Positions 54,760 through 64,000 of a DNA stretch of 64,000 nt are shown here, piece by piece. Numbering within the stretch: the stretch's first letter is position 1; the number at the start of each line of letters is the position of its first letter. Under the pieces are notes generated by a model, which was given only the letters and a program-made list of their open reading frames with translations, did no database searches and had not been told where the DNA came from. A program made the position numbers and the translations under genes. Source of the stretch: Phanerodontia chrysosporium (taxonomy: Eukaryota; Basidiomycota; Agaricomycetes; Polyporales; Phanerochaetaceae); the NCBI GenBank assembly GCA_001910725.1, contig MJGA01000017.1, positions 496,001 through 560,000 of the forward strand, given 5' to 3'.

Positions 54760-56078
54760 ATGAACTTTGTCTCGTCAACTGTTCTCTACATATCACAGCA
54801 TCTGAAACGGCGAGGCATACTCCAGGCATCCTTCATGGCTTGCATCGAACGGCCAGGACCCAGCCAGCAGCTGCAAGTCGGACGGCCTTCTCATCGCGGC
54901 AGCATCATGCCGCTCGAAGTTTGGGAGTCGATCATCGACGCTTGCAGCGGGGACACAGTTACACTGAAGGCGTGTGCGACAGTTTGTAGGGCATTTGTAC
55001 GCCCGAGCCGCACGCACCTCTACAGGCACATCGTCGTCACAACGAGCCCAGTCGCCGACTCCGTCATCGAAGCCCTTGAACGTAACCCGGATAGTCGCGG
55101 AGCAGTCATAGAGCTTCACTTGGACGGTGCGAGTCCTCTCGGGGAACTTGCCGGCTGGGTCTGCCGTGTACTACGGCGGCTACTCCCCATGCTCTACAGG
55201 CTGCAGACCCTCCGCTTGTGGTCCATGTCCTTGACTGGTCCATCAGTACCTCACCTCCTCTCGGCCGTACGTCGCACGGTGTCGCGCCTCGAGATTGCGT
55301 ATTGCCAGGTGTTCGGTTTCGCAGAACTCGCAGACATCTTGTCTGCGCTGCCTGGCATCACCAACCTTGTCATCAGCTACATTACCGTTCGGCATGGACA
55401 GATGACCGCGTCGCCTAAAATGGAGGCGACCGGCATGGCGTTGACGTCGCTGTGTGTCAAGGAGCAGCCGTATTCAGGGTCCTGGATAGCGGCCCTCGCC
55501 CACTGGTTGAATGAGACGTCTACACCCTCATCGTTGCGCAAGATGGACCTGCGCCCAACGTCCTTCCACGCTGGTGGTGCCAAGACTATGGTGCTGCTTC
55601 CGAAGCCCGGAAATCTAGACATTCTAACGCTGGCTCGCGGTTTGTCAGGAGTCGGTGGTGCGTTTGATTGCATTTCTGGCATCGATACATTGTTGACCGC
55701 CGTTCAGACCTGTCAGACGTCCCGTCGCTACGGAAGCTGAGGGTCATCGTCGACATCGGTGACATCATGCGTTGCGCAGCATTGCTGTCCTCGATAGTCC
55801 CGGGAGCTCTTACTGATCTCCTCCTTGTCTTCGTGTCAGGGTTCCTGGATATAGCACCTAGAGACCTACAGACCTTTGAGGATATAGCTAGGCTCGATCC
55901 TATCCTTGCTCATCCACGTTTCAGTTCTTTGGAGCGGTTCAGCGTACAGTGTCAGACCGAATTCAGACAGGACCGGTTCGAGTCGCTGGAATGTCGCGAG
56001 CACGTGCGACGGGTGTGGCTACCGAACGTCGACCATACAAAATGGGCTGACGATTTGGCCGAGGCGTTCCATGTGTAG
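54760..56078 (+). CDS. F-box protein, intact paralogue
   Basis: Two exons (54760-55657, 55708-56078), 422 residues. F-box region IMPLEVWESIIDACSGDTVTLKACATVCRAFVRPSRTHLY at about residues 49-85, then repeats of leucine-rich type (LYRLQTLRLWSMSLTGPSVP, TVSRLEIAYCQVFGFAELAD). The second exon has RKLRVIVDIGDI and the end block FSSLERFSVQCQTEF ... VWLPNVDHTKWADDL. Closest relative in the window is the split F-box gene, with the same length and the same phase-1 intron. The start is uncertain; ATGs at 54835 and 54907 are alternatives that keep the F-box. Confidence 0.8.
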
Positions 56079-56862
56079 GCGGACTGTACAAGACATCCCA
56101 TGTTCTGTTCAAATACCGAGACATACACATACTTATCTGGTATTTCGACGATACAGCCCGCAAGTCGTTGTCATATTATTTGCATCCTAGCACCAAATGT
56201 ATAGGCTTTGTGACCATTGTGACTATGACTTTCTACGTTCCTTAGTCGGACGTCTCATGAATGACCGCGATCCTGCAGCTCAGCTGCAGACTCTGGGAAG
56301 CTCTCGGAGGTGAAAAAGGTTGAACTCGACTGTGAGACGTGGTAACCCTCCCCTCGACCGACGGACCCACCTCTCGTTGCTTGGCTGTCGAACGCATCAT
56401 CCGCCGCATTTAGCGAGAGACGGTTTCACTAAATTACGGCACAGGGTACGCCCAAAAACCCACCAACGTAGTCGCCAAAGATCATAGAAAGGAGCCTCGC
56501 AGCAGCAGGATTTTGATGAGGGAAGACGAGTAGACCCGCGCATAGAACTCCCCGCCACGACAACGCAGTTCCCAAATGCGCAGGAAAGCGTATGTGAGAA
56601 TAGCACCGCTCACCCGGGGATCCGTGCAATTTCTAACATTCATCACGGTCAGGTATTCTGCATCACACGAAAGGCCGAAGTCATGAGATGGAATCGCACA
56701 GTATGGACAGCTTCTGCGAGATGGGCAATGCGTCCACCCAGCCAATGAATAATAGCGCTTGGATGCGACCGACATCGCTCGCCTGCACAGCTGGAGTAGG
56801 GGCGATGAGATAGGGCCGGGTTTGATTTTTATATTTGTCTTACCATTATCCAACAAACAATG
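56079..56862. other. intergenic region with Ppo gene relic
   Basis: 784 bases between the F-box gene and the small broken gene. Apart from the relic described separately (56317-56500) I find only short frames without domains. Confidence 0.5.
56317..56500 (-). pseudogene. relic of a Ppo-type fatty-acid dioxygenase gene
   Basis: Two patches match the intact gene 4.5 kb away on the same strand. 56445-56500 (minus) reads MIFGDYVGGFLGVPC, compared with MIFGDYVGGFLGLPRDGLGW at about 61010-61065. 56317-56362 matches the DNA around 60850-60900 that codes for NHVSVEFN, with small changes. The intervening sequence is diverged, and no long frame remains. It marks a former tandem copy. Confidence 0.7.
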
Positions 56863-57249
56863 CTAACGATCTTTGAGATACTCGAGCATCTGTTGCACTG
56901 TGGGATTATGACCACTCTCCACGGTTGCGCGAGCCAGACGATCTACCGCATACCGCTTCAATGGCCAACAGCGAATGATCTAACACCAACACATACCGCT
57001 ATCTGAGCCTGTTCGAGCTATCACAAAGTAATTCGGCGCCCACCCGCTGAGTGTAAGAGGTACGCCTTGCGTCTGGGATCGACCAGCAGCCCAGCCGAGG
57101 GCTTCCGCTAATTCTCGGTCAATGTAGAGCGTATCGTTATCAAGGATGACTTTGAATTCGCGAGTGGTAGAGCTGGAGCTGAGGGTAGACTGAGGGCGTG
57201 CCCTTGTGATGCCTCTGTGGCACGTCCGAAGGGCGAGGGGTAGCAGCAT
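56863..57249 (-). pseudogene. small unrecognised gene with one in-frame stop
   Basis: A coding-like frame: TREFKVILDNDTLYIDRELA, GWAAGRSQTQGVPLTLSGWA, NYFVIARTGSDSG, then TGT TGG TGT TAG (stop at about 56960-56962 on plus), then on in the same frame RYAVDRLARATVESGHNPTV QQMLEYLKDR to the real end at 56863. Both sides look like protein, so either the stop is a recent nonsense change, or a splice I cannot place removes it. The 5' start is not certain. No function assigned. Confidence 0.45.
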
Positions 57250-57433
57250 CTGCTTGTGCTATGGGAGTGTAGGATTTGCTCGGTTGATGGCCGCGAACAG
57301 GCGCTGAGAAATAGACTCTCCGCGTTTGGCATTTGGCACTGCTCGGCTCTGCATTTGAACCTCCGACGGACAGTCTGAGTAACTCAAAAGTTTCAGTTGC
57401 TCCGCGGTGTCGAGTTGGAACTCCACCATCGAA

Positions 57434-57946
57434 ATGGCCGCTCATGCTACACGTCTTGCTCGATTGTTTACACCCGAGTACGCCTGCCGTGTGAATGCAC
57501 AGATAGTCTACCCTGCTCGTTCCCAGGTCGTTAAACCGAACGAACTCGAATCTGCACTCGCTCGACCTCTTCATGCAGCGGTGTATGAACCCGACCGTCA
57601 TGCTACATATCTGGCAGCTACACTCTCGTATGGCATCATAATCGGTACGTAGGCCTATGTTTACTCTGTTCGAGCCCTGATCACACTGCATGCAGGACAC
57701 CCATTTCTCGACGGGAACAAGCGCACTGGTGCGTTGCGTCTCTTCATCCGTATCGCTCTATCATAACGAGTCTTAGCGTTCTTCCTTGCAAATGAGTACT
57801 TGCGTGCTCAGGGGTTACCGGGCCTTTTGGACGAAGGAAAGGTTAGCGATGGGTACAAGGACTTGGTGGATGTCGCGGAGCGTTACATCGGTGTAGCGAC
57901 AGGAACGTTAGGCGTGGAGGGCTTGCTGCGTCCTTCAGGGGTCTAA
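57434..57946 (+). CDS. Fic/Doc-family protein
   Basis: Three exons (57434-57644, 57696-57728, 57777-57946), 137 residues, all in phase. The Fic active-site loop HPFLDGNKRTA is formed across the second intron, and the Doc-like N-terminal half (NELESALARPLHAAVYEPDR, YLAATLSYGIIIG) is typical of the short death-on-curing group. Members transfer nucleotide or phosphate groups to target proteins; in bacteria they act as toxins or effectors, and the role in fungi is not established. The catalytic His, the GNK anion hole and the Arg are all present, so activity is plausible. No antitoxin-like partner or inhibitory helix (S/TxxxE/DG..) is evident. The ATG at 57434 is the first in frame. Confidence 0.85.
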
Positions 57947-58207
57947 TCAATGTTATTAGCGCAGGTCCCTTGTTGGTTACTTGTGTGAAATTACATGCAA
58001 AGATCCGTCTGAGCAGGGTATTGCAAAAGTACTTTGAGAGCGTTTTGCCCCAATGCCTCTATGACACGTGTGTATACATCAGCGTTCGTGAGACATGCAC
58101 TTCTTTCCCGAAGTGAATGCATTCATAGGTACGCAAATCGTAATGATGTGATAGTCGCAATAGAATAGTTATCGGAGCTGCATACGCTTATGGAGGGTGA
58201 CTGGATA

Positions 58208-61200
58208 CTAATTCACATGTGTCAAAATGATTGCACTGTCCCTTGAGGATCGTACTGCAAGCCAAGAGTACGTCATTAGCGTTCCGTCTTCACTAGTCGC
58301 TTGAAGACGTACCACGAGGGTCAACGAGCCAGGCCAATACGACAGGTTCCCAGTGTCGTCCAGGAAAACGGGGCTCTCGGTGCCGTAGGTATCGAGCGAG
58401 AGGCCCGCAAGCTGCCCCAACGGCTTTTCCGCACGACGGAGGTTCTTCAGGCGGAAGACGACCTTCACAACCTCGGCGATCGTGCGCTCGCTGAAGTCTG
58501 AGCCGAGGTACTCGTGGAAGCCAGAGCCCTGGAGCCGGTACTTGTCCGCAGTCCGGAGCGGGTCGACGGTGAGCGGGTCCGGGAAGTCCCCGGCTGCGCA
58601 AAAAAGGGCTCAGTACATATGCGCGCATACATGCATACGCAGGGAGCAGACGCACGTTCAGATGGGCGTTTTTGATGCTGGCAAAGACCGTGTCGCCGGG
58701 CTGCACGGAAAGCGTTTTGCCGTCCTCGAGGGGGATGGTATCCGCCTTCTTGACTTCACGTAGGACTGCGGGTGTTTGTGGACACAGACCTGCAAGGAAA
58801 TCAGTCTCGAGGGTTCGGCCCACCGGAAGAGATAGACGCACGCTGAGCCTCGCGAATGTAGCCAAGCAGCAGCGCCTGCTGCTCGGGGTCCTTGCTGTCT
58901 TCCTGTGCCAGGCGCGCGATCTCGGCGCGCTCCTTCGCCCGCGCATCGTCCATGTAGAAATCGACGATCTGCGCGACACCCTGTGCGAAGGGCATAGACC
59001 CACAGACGGCGAGCCCAAGCACCTGCGTGACGACGTCTTGCACCGAGCGCCCCCCGACCTGGAGCCGCGCCAGGAACTCGTGGTACGGCTTGCGCGTCTC
59101 GGCCGGCCACACGAAGCTCGACACAAAGCCGAGAACCTGCGCGACAGGGTGCTGCAGGGTCTGCGTCAGGCTGATATCCCGGGTTTTCAAACGCGAAGAC
59201 GTACCGCAGGAGAGGCATCCTTGATGTTCTGCGTCACGATCTTCTCGAGCGTGTCGACGATCTGCATCGCGCCGTGCTCGAGCGTCCAGACGTGCTCGGG
59301 CTGCACGTCCATCATGGTCGCAGTGTAGAGCAGCGACAGCATGTCGTAGATCTCCTGCCGGGTGAACAGGCCCTTCGGATTTGCCTTCGTCTTCAGCGGA
59401 ACGCCCATCTGCCTGGATGTCAGACAACGCCGGAGGCGGCCGATGGGACCACGTACCAGGTAGTCTGCGACGAACTGCACGCTGACGAGGTTGATGACGT
59501 TCCCGACGATGTCGATGCGAGTGCCGGGGATGCCGTCCATGACAAACGAGTTATCCTTGAGCAGGCCCTCCGCGATCTCGCGATACGCCCGCGCGTAGCC
59601 GTCGACGGAGCGGGCACCCTCCGGGAACAGGGCCTGCTTCAGCCATGCCTGGTTCTTTGCGAACCTACAGGAGGCGCAATCAGACCTCGTGCACATCCAT
59701 GCTGCAAAGAAGGCTCACTTTGCCTCGTCGCCGAGCGCCATGAAGGGCTCGAACTTCTGCGCGAGCAGTCTCATGTCGCGTCTTGCGGGGAGCGCAAACG
59801 TCCGCGGATCGTCGAAGACGTGCGCGAGGCCGCGGACGGTGTCGACGACCGCCGGGACGGGGAGCGGCTTCGGGCGCGCGCCATCCATGCCCGAGTACTG
59901 GTCCGCGAGCCCGAGGCCCGTCAGGTTCGTCTTCATGATCTCGGGCGTGTAGAACGGGAAGAGCGAGTACACGCTGTCGCCGGGGTAGTGCCGCGGGAGG
60001 TGGCGCATGAGCAGCTTCGGCAGCGCCGCGCCGAACGCGCCGTTGTTCGGGTCGCGCGCGCAGTCCTGGAAGCCCCAGGTCGTGAGGTTCGCAGCTGGAG
60101 CACGGTCAGCGCCCGAGGTGCAGCAAGGGTGCAACGGCGGCTTACGGGTGTAGTCAGTGGTGTAGAACCGGTCGCCCCGCACGAGCGCGACGGCGTCGCC
60201 CAGGATCGCGCGGGTCATCGTGTAGCCACAACAGATGCCGCTGCCGGGACCGAGCGGCATCGTCTCCTCGGCCTGGATGCCGGGGTACAGCTCGAGGTTG
60301 TCGATGTGCCCGTAGAGCTGGCGCGCCGCCTGCGCAATCTCGGGGTCGGGTTCCACTCCTCGAAGTCGGCGAACGGCTTCAGGCCGAGGAACGTGCGGAA
60401 CTCGTTCATCGAGCACACACCCCACGCGCGCCCCTGCATGATGCTCATGACCTCGACGACGCGGAACACCGCCGGGTGGCCCCGCGCGCGGTACGCGCCC
60501 GCGACGGTCTCGGTCGCGGTCTGCAGGACGTTTGCGATGTCGTCGTCCGCGAACGAGCCGTCGGGCCCACGCTTGAGGCTGCAACGCTACTGTCAGCTGA
60601 GGCCAGCGCACGCGCGAGCAGACGTACCCGCCGAATGTCCGCGTCCGCGGGTTTGGGTCGACTAGGGTGCTCCAGCTGCGTCCGATCGCAGCGCCAAAGT
60701 CGCTGAGCTGGAGAGTCTCTGGGTCCTTGCCGGGGAAGATCTCGGCGAAGAGGTTCTTCGTCCAGTCAATGTCTTTCTCAGCAGTCACCGCGTGCCACTG
60801 TGCAGAGGGTCAGCGGCGGCAGGAGGTTCGAAGGACAGTGAACGCACGCGGTACATCAAGTTGAACTCGACAGAGACGTGGTTACCCTCGCCGCGACCCA
60901 GGAAATCGCCACTCGGCGTTTTGATTGGCTGGCAATCGCAAAATGAGTTGGACTGTGCCCTGCAGGAGAATGCTGACGCACGTCGAAGGGGTTCATGCTC
61001 CACCCAAGCCCATCGCGCGGCAGGCCCAAGAACCCGCCGACGTAGTCGCCAAAGATCATTCCCATAAAGTGGCCGCCACTGGCGGGAGAAAAGCGCGTGT
61101 CAGTACAAGACTATCACCCAGGGATCTCGCTGGGAAGCTGCCAAAGGGCACACATTGAGGTACAGGCTCTTTGCCCGGAAAGCGTGCCTATACGGACCAA

Positions 61201-62648
61201 CAATGGCCCGCTTGGAGCACGGAACGGTCAACAAGGGACGTACTTGACGAGACGTGCGACCTGGAAGATCTCCTCGTCCTGCTGCGCGCGCTTCACAGGG
61301 TCGGGCGGGGGCGGGTCCTGCCACCGGTTGCGCTCGTTGATCTTCAGGAGCATGTTCGCGATGTACTGCAGCCCGCGGGTCAGCACTGACGATGGATCTC
61401 AACCGTGCGACCCACGTTGTGGTTCCTGCTGAAGATCACGAGCAGCGCGCTCGCGGCGGGCGGGACGAGCACGAGGCGGTCCTCCGCGAAGGCGTCGTTC
61501 CAGAGCAGCCCGCGGCCCGCGCCCTTGTTGCGCACGAGGTCCTGCTCGGCCTGGTTCGTGCCGTAGAGCGGCGAGAGGTCGAGGTACGACGTCGTGTTGT
61601 TCACCGTCGGGTCCGTCGGCGCCGTGCGGAACAGCGAGTGCGTCACGAGCGACGCGAACGCGAACGTCAGCGCCGAGTTGCGCCCCGGGTGCGGCTCGAA
61701 CTGCAGAACGAGAATGATCAGCGAGCCGCGAACAGACGCGGTGTGGGCGCGGGCCACTCACGTCGCCCCGCGAGCGCAGCAGCGCGTCGAACACGAGCCC
61801 CGCGTCGGGCAGCACGTGCGCCGGCAGCGGCTGCTTGTTCTCGACGTCCCGCGCGTACGGCCGCCCCGACTGGCCGAGCGCAGGCTGCCACGCGTTGTTG
61901 CCGCTCCCGTCGGCATTGCGGAAGGCCCACGGCGCGCGCGGCGGCGGCGGCGCCGGACCCGCGCTGCCCGACTGGCCGGGTGCGTTCGGCGGCATCGACG
62001 GACCGCCATTCGCCGGGGGCGGGCTCCACGACGGTGCGCCGACGGGGGCATCGAGGCCGAGCCAGGCGGGCGAGGCACTGCGTTGGCCTCGGTCCATGGC
62101 ACGCTGCCCGAGGGATCTGAGCCGATGTACGCCGCGGGCGGGTGCGGGAGGGAGTTGTAGAGGAGGGTGATGACCTTGTCGTTCGCCTCCTTTGCAAAGT
62201 CGCCGTCCTGCGGGAGCTTGCAGAGCGCGCTGAGGAGGTCGACAAAGAAGCCGTTGCGATCGTCGATGGCGTCGGGGTGCTCGAGCACCTGGAAGGCCGA
62301 TTCCTGCAGTCAAAGCGTTAGTGGTCGGTCGTCAGAAACGGGACACGCTTCACTCACTAGGACCTTGCGTGGTTCTGGACTAGGGGACCCTGCTTGATTT
62401 GTGTCTGCAGCTTCTGCCAGAGAATGGACAGTGACGAGTGCGTCGCCTTGTCTGCGGCAGTCGGACCCGGTGGAGGAGCGGTCTGCTTTGGCTGCACTTG
62501 ATACGAGTACTTGCCGTCCGGGGCCGTCGGGAGTGGCCTCTCTGCGAGCTCGACTACGTCTACCGCAGCCTAGATAGCAAGTGAGCAAGAGCACAGTGCA
62601 TGGAGCAGGGAGGCGTACCAGGAACTTGGTTATAGCATCCTTGATCAT
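58208..62648 (-). CDS. Ppo-type fatty-acid dioxygenase / P450-like fusion
   Basis: Psi-factor oxygenase family (linoleate diol synthase type): a heme peroxidase-like dioxygenase forms a fatty-acid hydroperoxide, and a C-terminal P450-like half isomerises it in many members. Fifteen exons; introns at 62570, 62304, 61701, 61366, 61079 (165 bases), 60929, 60798, 60579, 60095, 59665, 59409, 59161, 58790 and 58594 (left ends). Dioxygenase: distal His in FSRNHNYIANMLLKINE, MIFGDYVGGFLGLPRDGLGW, and the catalytic Tyr plus proximal His in NLMYRWHAVTAEKD across the intron at 60798. The P450-like half ends with GSGFHEYLGSDFSERTIAEV, where GxxxCxG has Tyr in place of the heme Cys. Four one-base gaps: 62383-62386, 62068-62070, 60348-60350, 58588-58591; with these, 1200 residues. 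Confidence 0.9.
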
Positions 62649-63772
62649 GTTTTAGCGAGGTAGCCGGTCTCCCTGAAGCAAATCGGGGGCAAGATAGCAA
62701 GGACAGGCGGGAGGCATGGATGGAGATTAAGTATGGGGCCGTGGCCTGACATGCGTCCTGGCATGCAGCATGGGAAGAGACGCTAGGGGGTGCTAGCGCT
62801 GGCGAGGGAAGATGGGGCAATCAGAGAGAGAGCGCGACGGACCCTGGGCAAGACCGATGACAGGGCGACATCTCAGCCCGGACGTCTGTTTCACCCGACG
62901 GTGCCTAGCCGTGCCTGCCTTGTGTTTCGCGCCATTTCGCGGAGTGCACGAGCCCTTGGCTGCTCAGGATGGCGGCGACTCGGCGGAGCGGTTGCGGCGC
63001 TAGACATGAAATCTTTGCACTATTTTGGTGCCAACTGTCAGTTGGCAGATGGCCTAGAAGGCTCCCGTGGGGTCGTCTGGATTACTCGAGGCAGTTCAGA
63101 CTGCAATTGAAAGATGGTGATGCGAATGAAGATGAGGCGGAGGTCTCGGACGGATGCCGCCGCAGTCCCACGCTCTTTCCACGTGGCAGTGCACCGCGCG
63201 ACGAGGCTCGAGAGCTCAAAGCGCACTGCAAACCGTCTTACCTCTCAAAGGCTCGTCGAAAGTCATGGCGCACAGCTTTTCTCGTGATGCTGAGCCTTTG
63301 TGGCTGCGCGCTGATGGGCCGATCGACGATGCACGGGTCGCCGGAAGCAGTTCTCAACGCCTTCACAAAGACAACCAGGCGCCCGAAGAGACGTGAAGGC
63401 ACCCCAGTCGCTCGCGTTGATATGGCAAGTCGTAGCGTGTTGCATGCAGGTGACGCCGGCATCGCGTACTGGTCGTATGTGGTACGTGGTCGACTGGTTA
63501 GGCACGAAGGTGTTGGCCACACGTCTTCTTCGCACCTCCAATTCAAGGTGGCGCACTGAGACTGTACAAAATGCTACGACAGTTTGCATGGCATTGAGTG
63601 TGGCGTACCCTCAAGGAGCTTCTCTCCCAGATTCGGCTCTAAGCGAACCAACATGGCAGGTGTCATCGAAGCCCCGCTGTTTCCGTGACCCGTCCAGGGT
63701 TCCCATATATACAGCTCGACTGCTAGCTGAGCTCGCTTGTGTGCACCCCACATCCCACCGACTGTGCTCTCG
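62649..63772. other. divergent promoter region between the Ppo gene and the DUF2235 gene
   Basis: About 1.1 kb. Open frames of up to 196 codons on plus (62969-63559) and about 108 on minus have no recognisable motif. I see no RNA gene or repeat. Confidence 0.5.
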
Positions 63773-63970
63773 ATGCCATCCTCGACGTCCGACGCAGAAA
63801 ACCCGTTCACGAACACGCTCACAGGTTCGCCGCCTACTTCTCCGACTGACGGCGCTCCGGTCGCTCAACCGGCAACCCTGACGGCTTCTCCGTCGTGCAT
63901 TCCGCCCACTCACCCCGCCCGGACCCTCGTGTTGTGCTTCGATGGCACAGGCGACCAGTTCGACGCGGAT
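63773..63970 (+). CDS. DUF2235 alpha/beta-hydrolase, first exon (cut by window end)
   Basis: Start MPSSTSDAENPFTNTLTGSP, then a Pro/Ser-rich lead and the family's opening motif RTLVLCFDGTGDQFDAD, after which the donor gtaagc follows at 63971. DUF2235 proteins are predicted hydrolases related to bacterial Tle1 phospholipases; the G-x-S-x-G elbow would lie beyond the window. The gene continues to the right. Confidence 0.85.
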
Positions 63971-64000
63971 GTAAGCATATAGCGCCGCCCCTACCTCCCA

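Noticed and set aside
62969..63559. 196-codon plus frame between the Ppo and DUF2235 genes
   Set aside because: No recognisable domain and competing frames on both strands; looks like chance.
1..64000. CRISPR array, bacterial operons, riboswitches, rRNA or tRNA clusters
   Set aside because: None seen; the intron pattern and gene set are fungal. Single tRNA genes cannot be excluded without a folding search.

Overview
The window is nuclear DNA of a filamentous basidiomycete, most likely an Agaricomycete wood or litter decayer. Genes are packed on both strands and cut by many introns of about 45-65 bases with GTRNGY...YAG ends. One gene is a CBM1-linked GH5 mannanase, there is a fatty-acid dioxygenase/P450 fusion of the Ppo type, and the retroelements are fungal Ty3/gypsy and Ty1/copia. 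I cannot name the species.

Left part (1-29.9 kb), ordinary gene space: an NRAMP metal transporter (3' part), a 4CL-like acyl-CoA ligase, UTP14, delta-COP (RET2), a serine carboxypeptidase, a MYND zinc-finger protein, a CBM1-GH5 mannanase, an unrecognised proline/serine-rich protein, a DUF726 membrane hydrolase-like protein, SRP14, a MET1-type uroporphyrinogen methyltransferase, and a second serine carboxypeptidase with the same intron pattern as the first.

Middle part (30.4-51.3 kb), a nest of three LTR retrotransposons. A Ty3/gypsy chromovirus-like element (A, 30426-51332, TSD acata) sits inside the 57-base intron of an F-box gene on the minus strand. Element A was then hit twice: by a Ty1/copia element (C, 30954-35634, TSD gtgcc) upstream of gag, and by a second Ty3/gypsy element (B, 38762-46861, TSD gaacg) inside the reverse transcriptase. 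LTR pairs look identical (A, B) or differ by one base (C), so all three insertions are young. Both gypsy elements carry a dUTPase domain, but at different places in Pol. Both also have a long stretch between the predicted transcription start and the gag ATG that holds no ATG in any frame yet contains an open reading frame. Element A has an extra 452-codon ORF overlapping and following pol.

Right part (51.3-64 kb): exon 1 of the split F-box gene, a C2-domain/multi-membrane-span protein, an intact F-box paralogue, a relic of a Ppo gene, a small broken hypothetical gene, a Fic/Doc-domain protein, a full-length Ppo-type fatty-acid dioxygenase with a P450-like half lacking the heme cysteine, and the first exon of a DUF2235 hydrolase.

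A caution for every reader: six host genes and the copia element each lose frame at one or more short homopolymers, always by one missing base (13 places counted). Exon-length arithmetic gives whole codons once those bases are counted. This looks like sequence error rather than decay, so I call these genes functional-looking CDS and list the positions.
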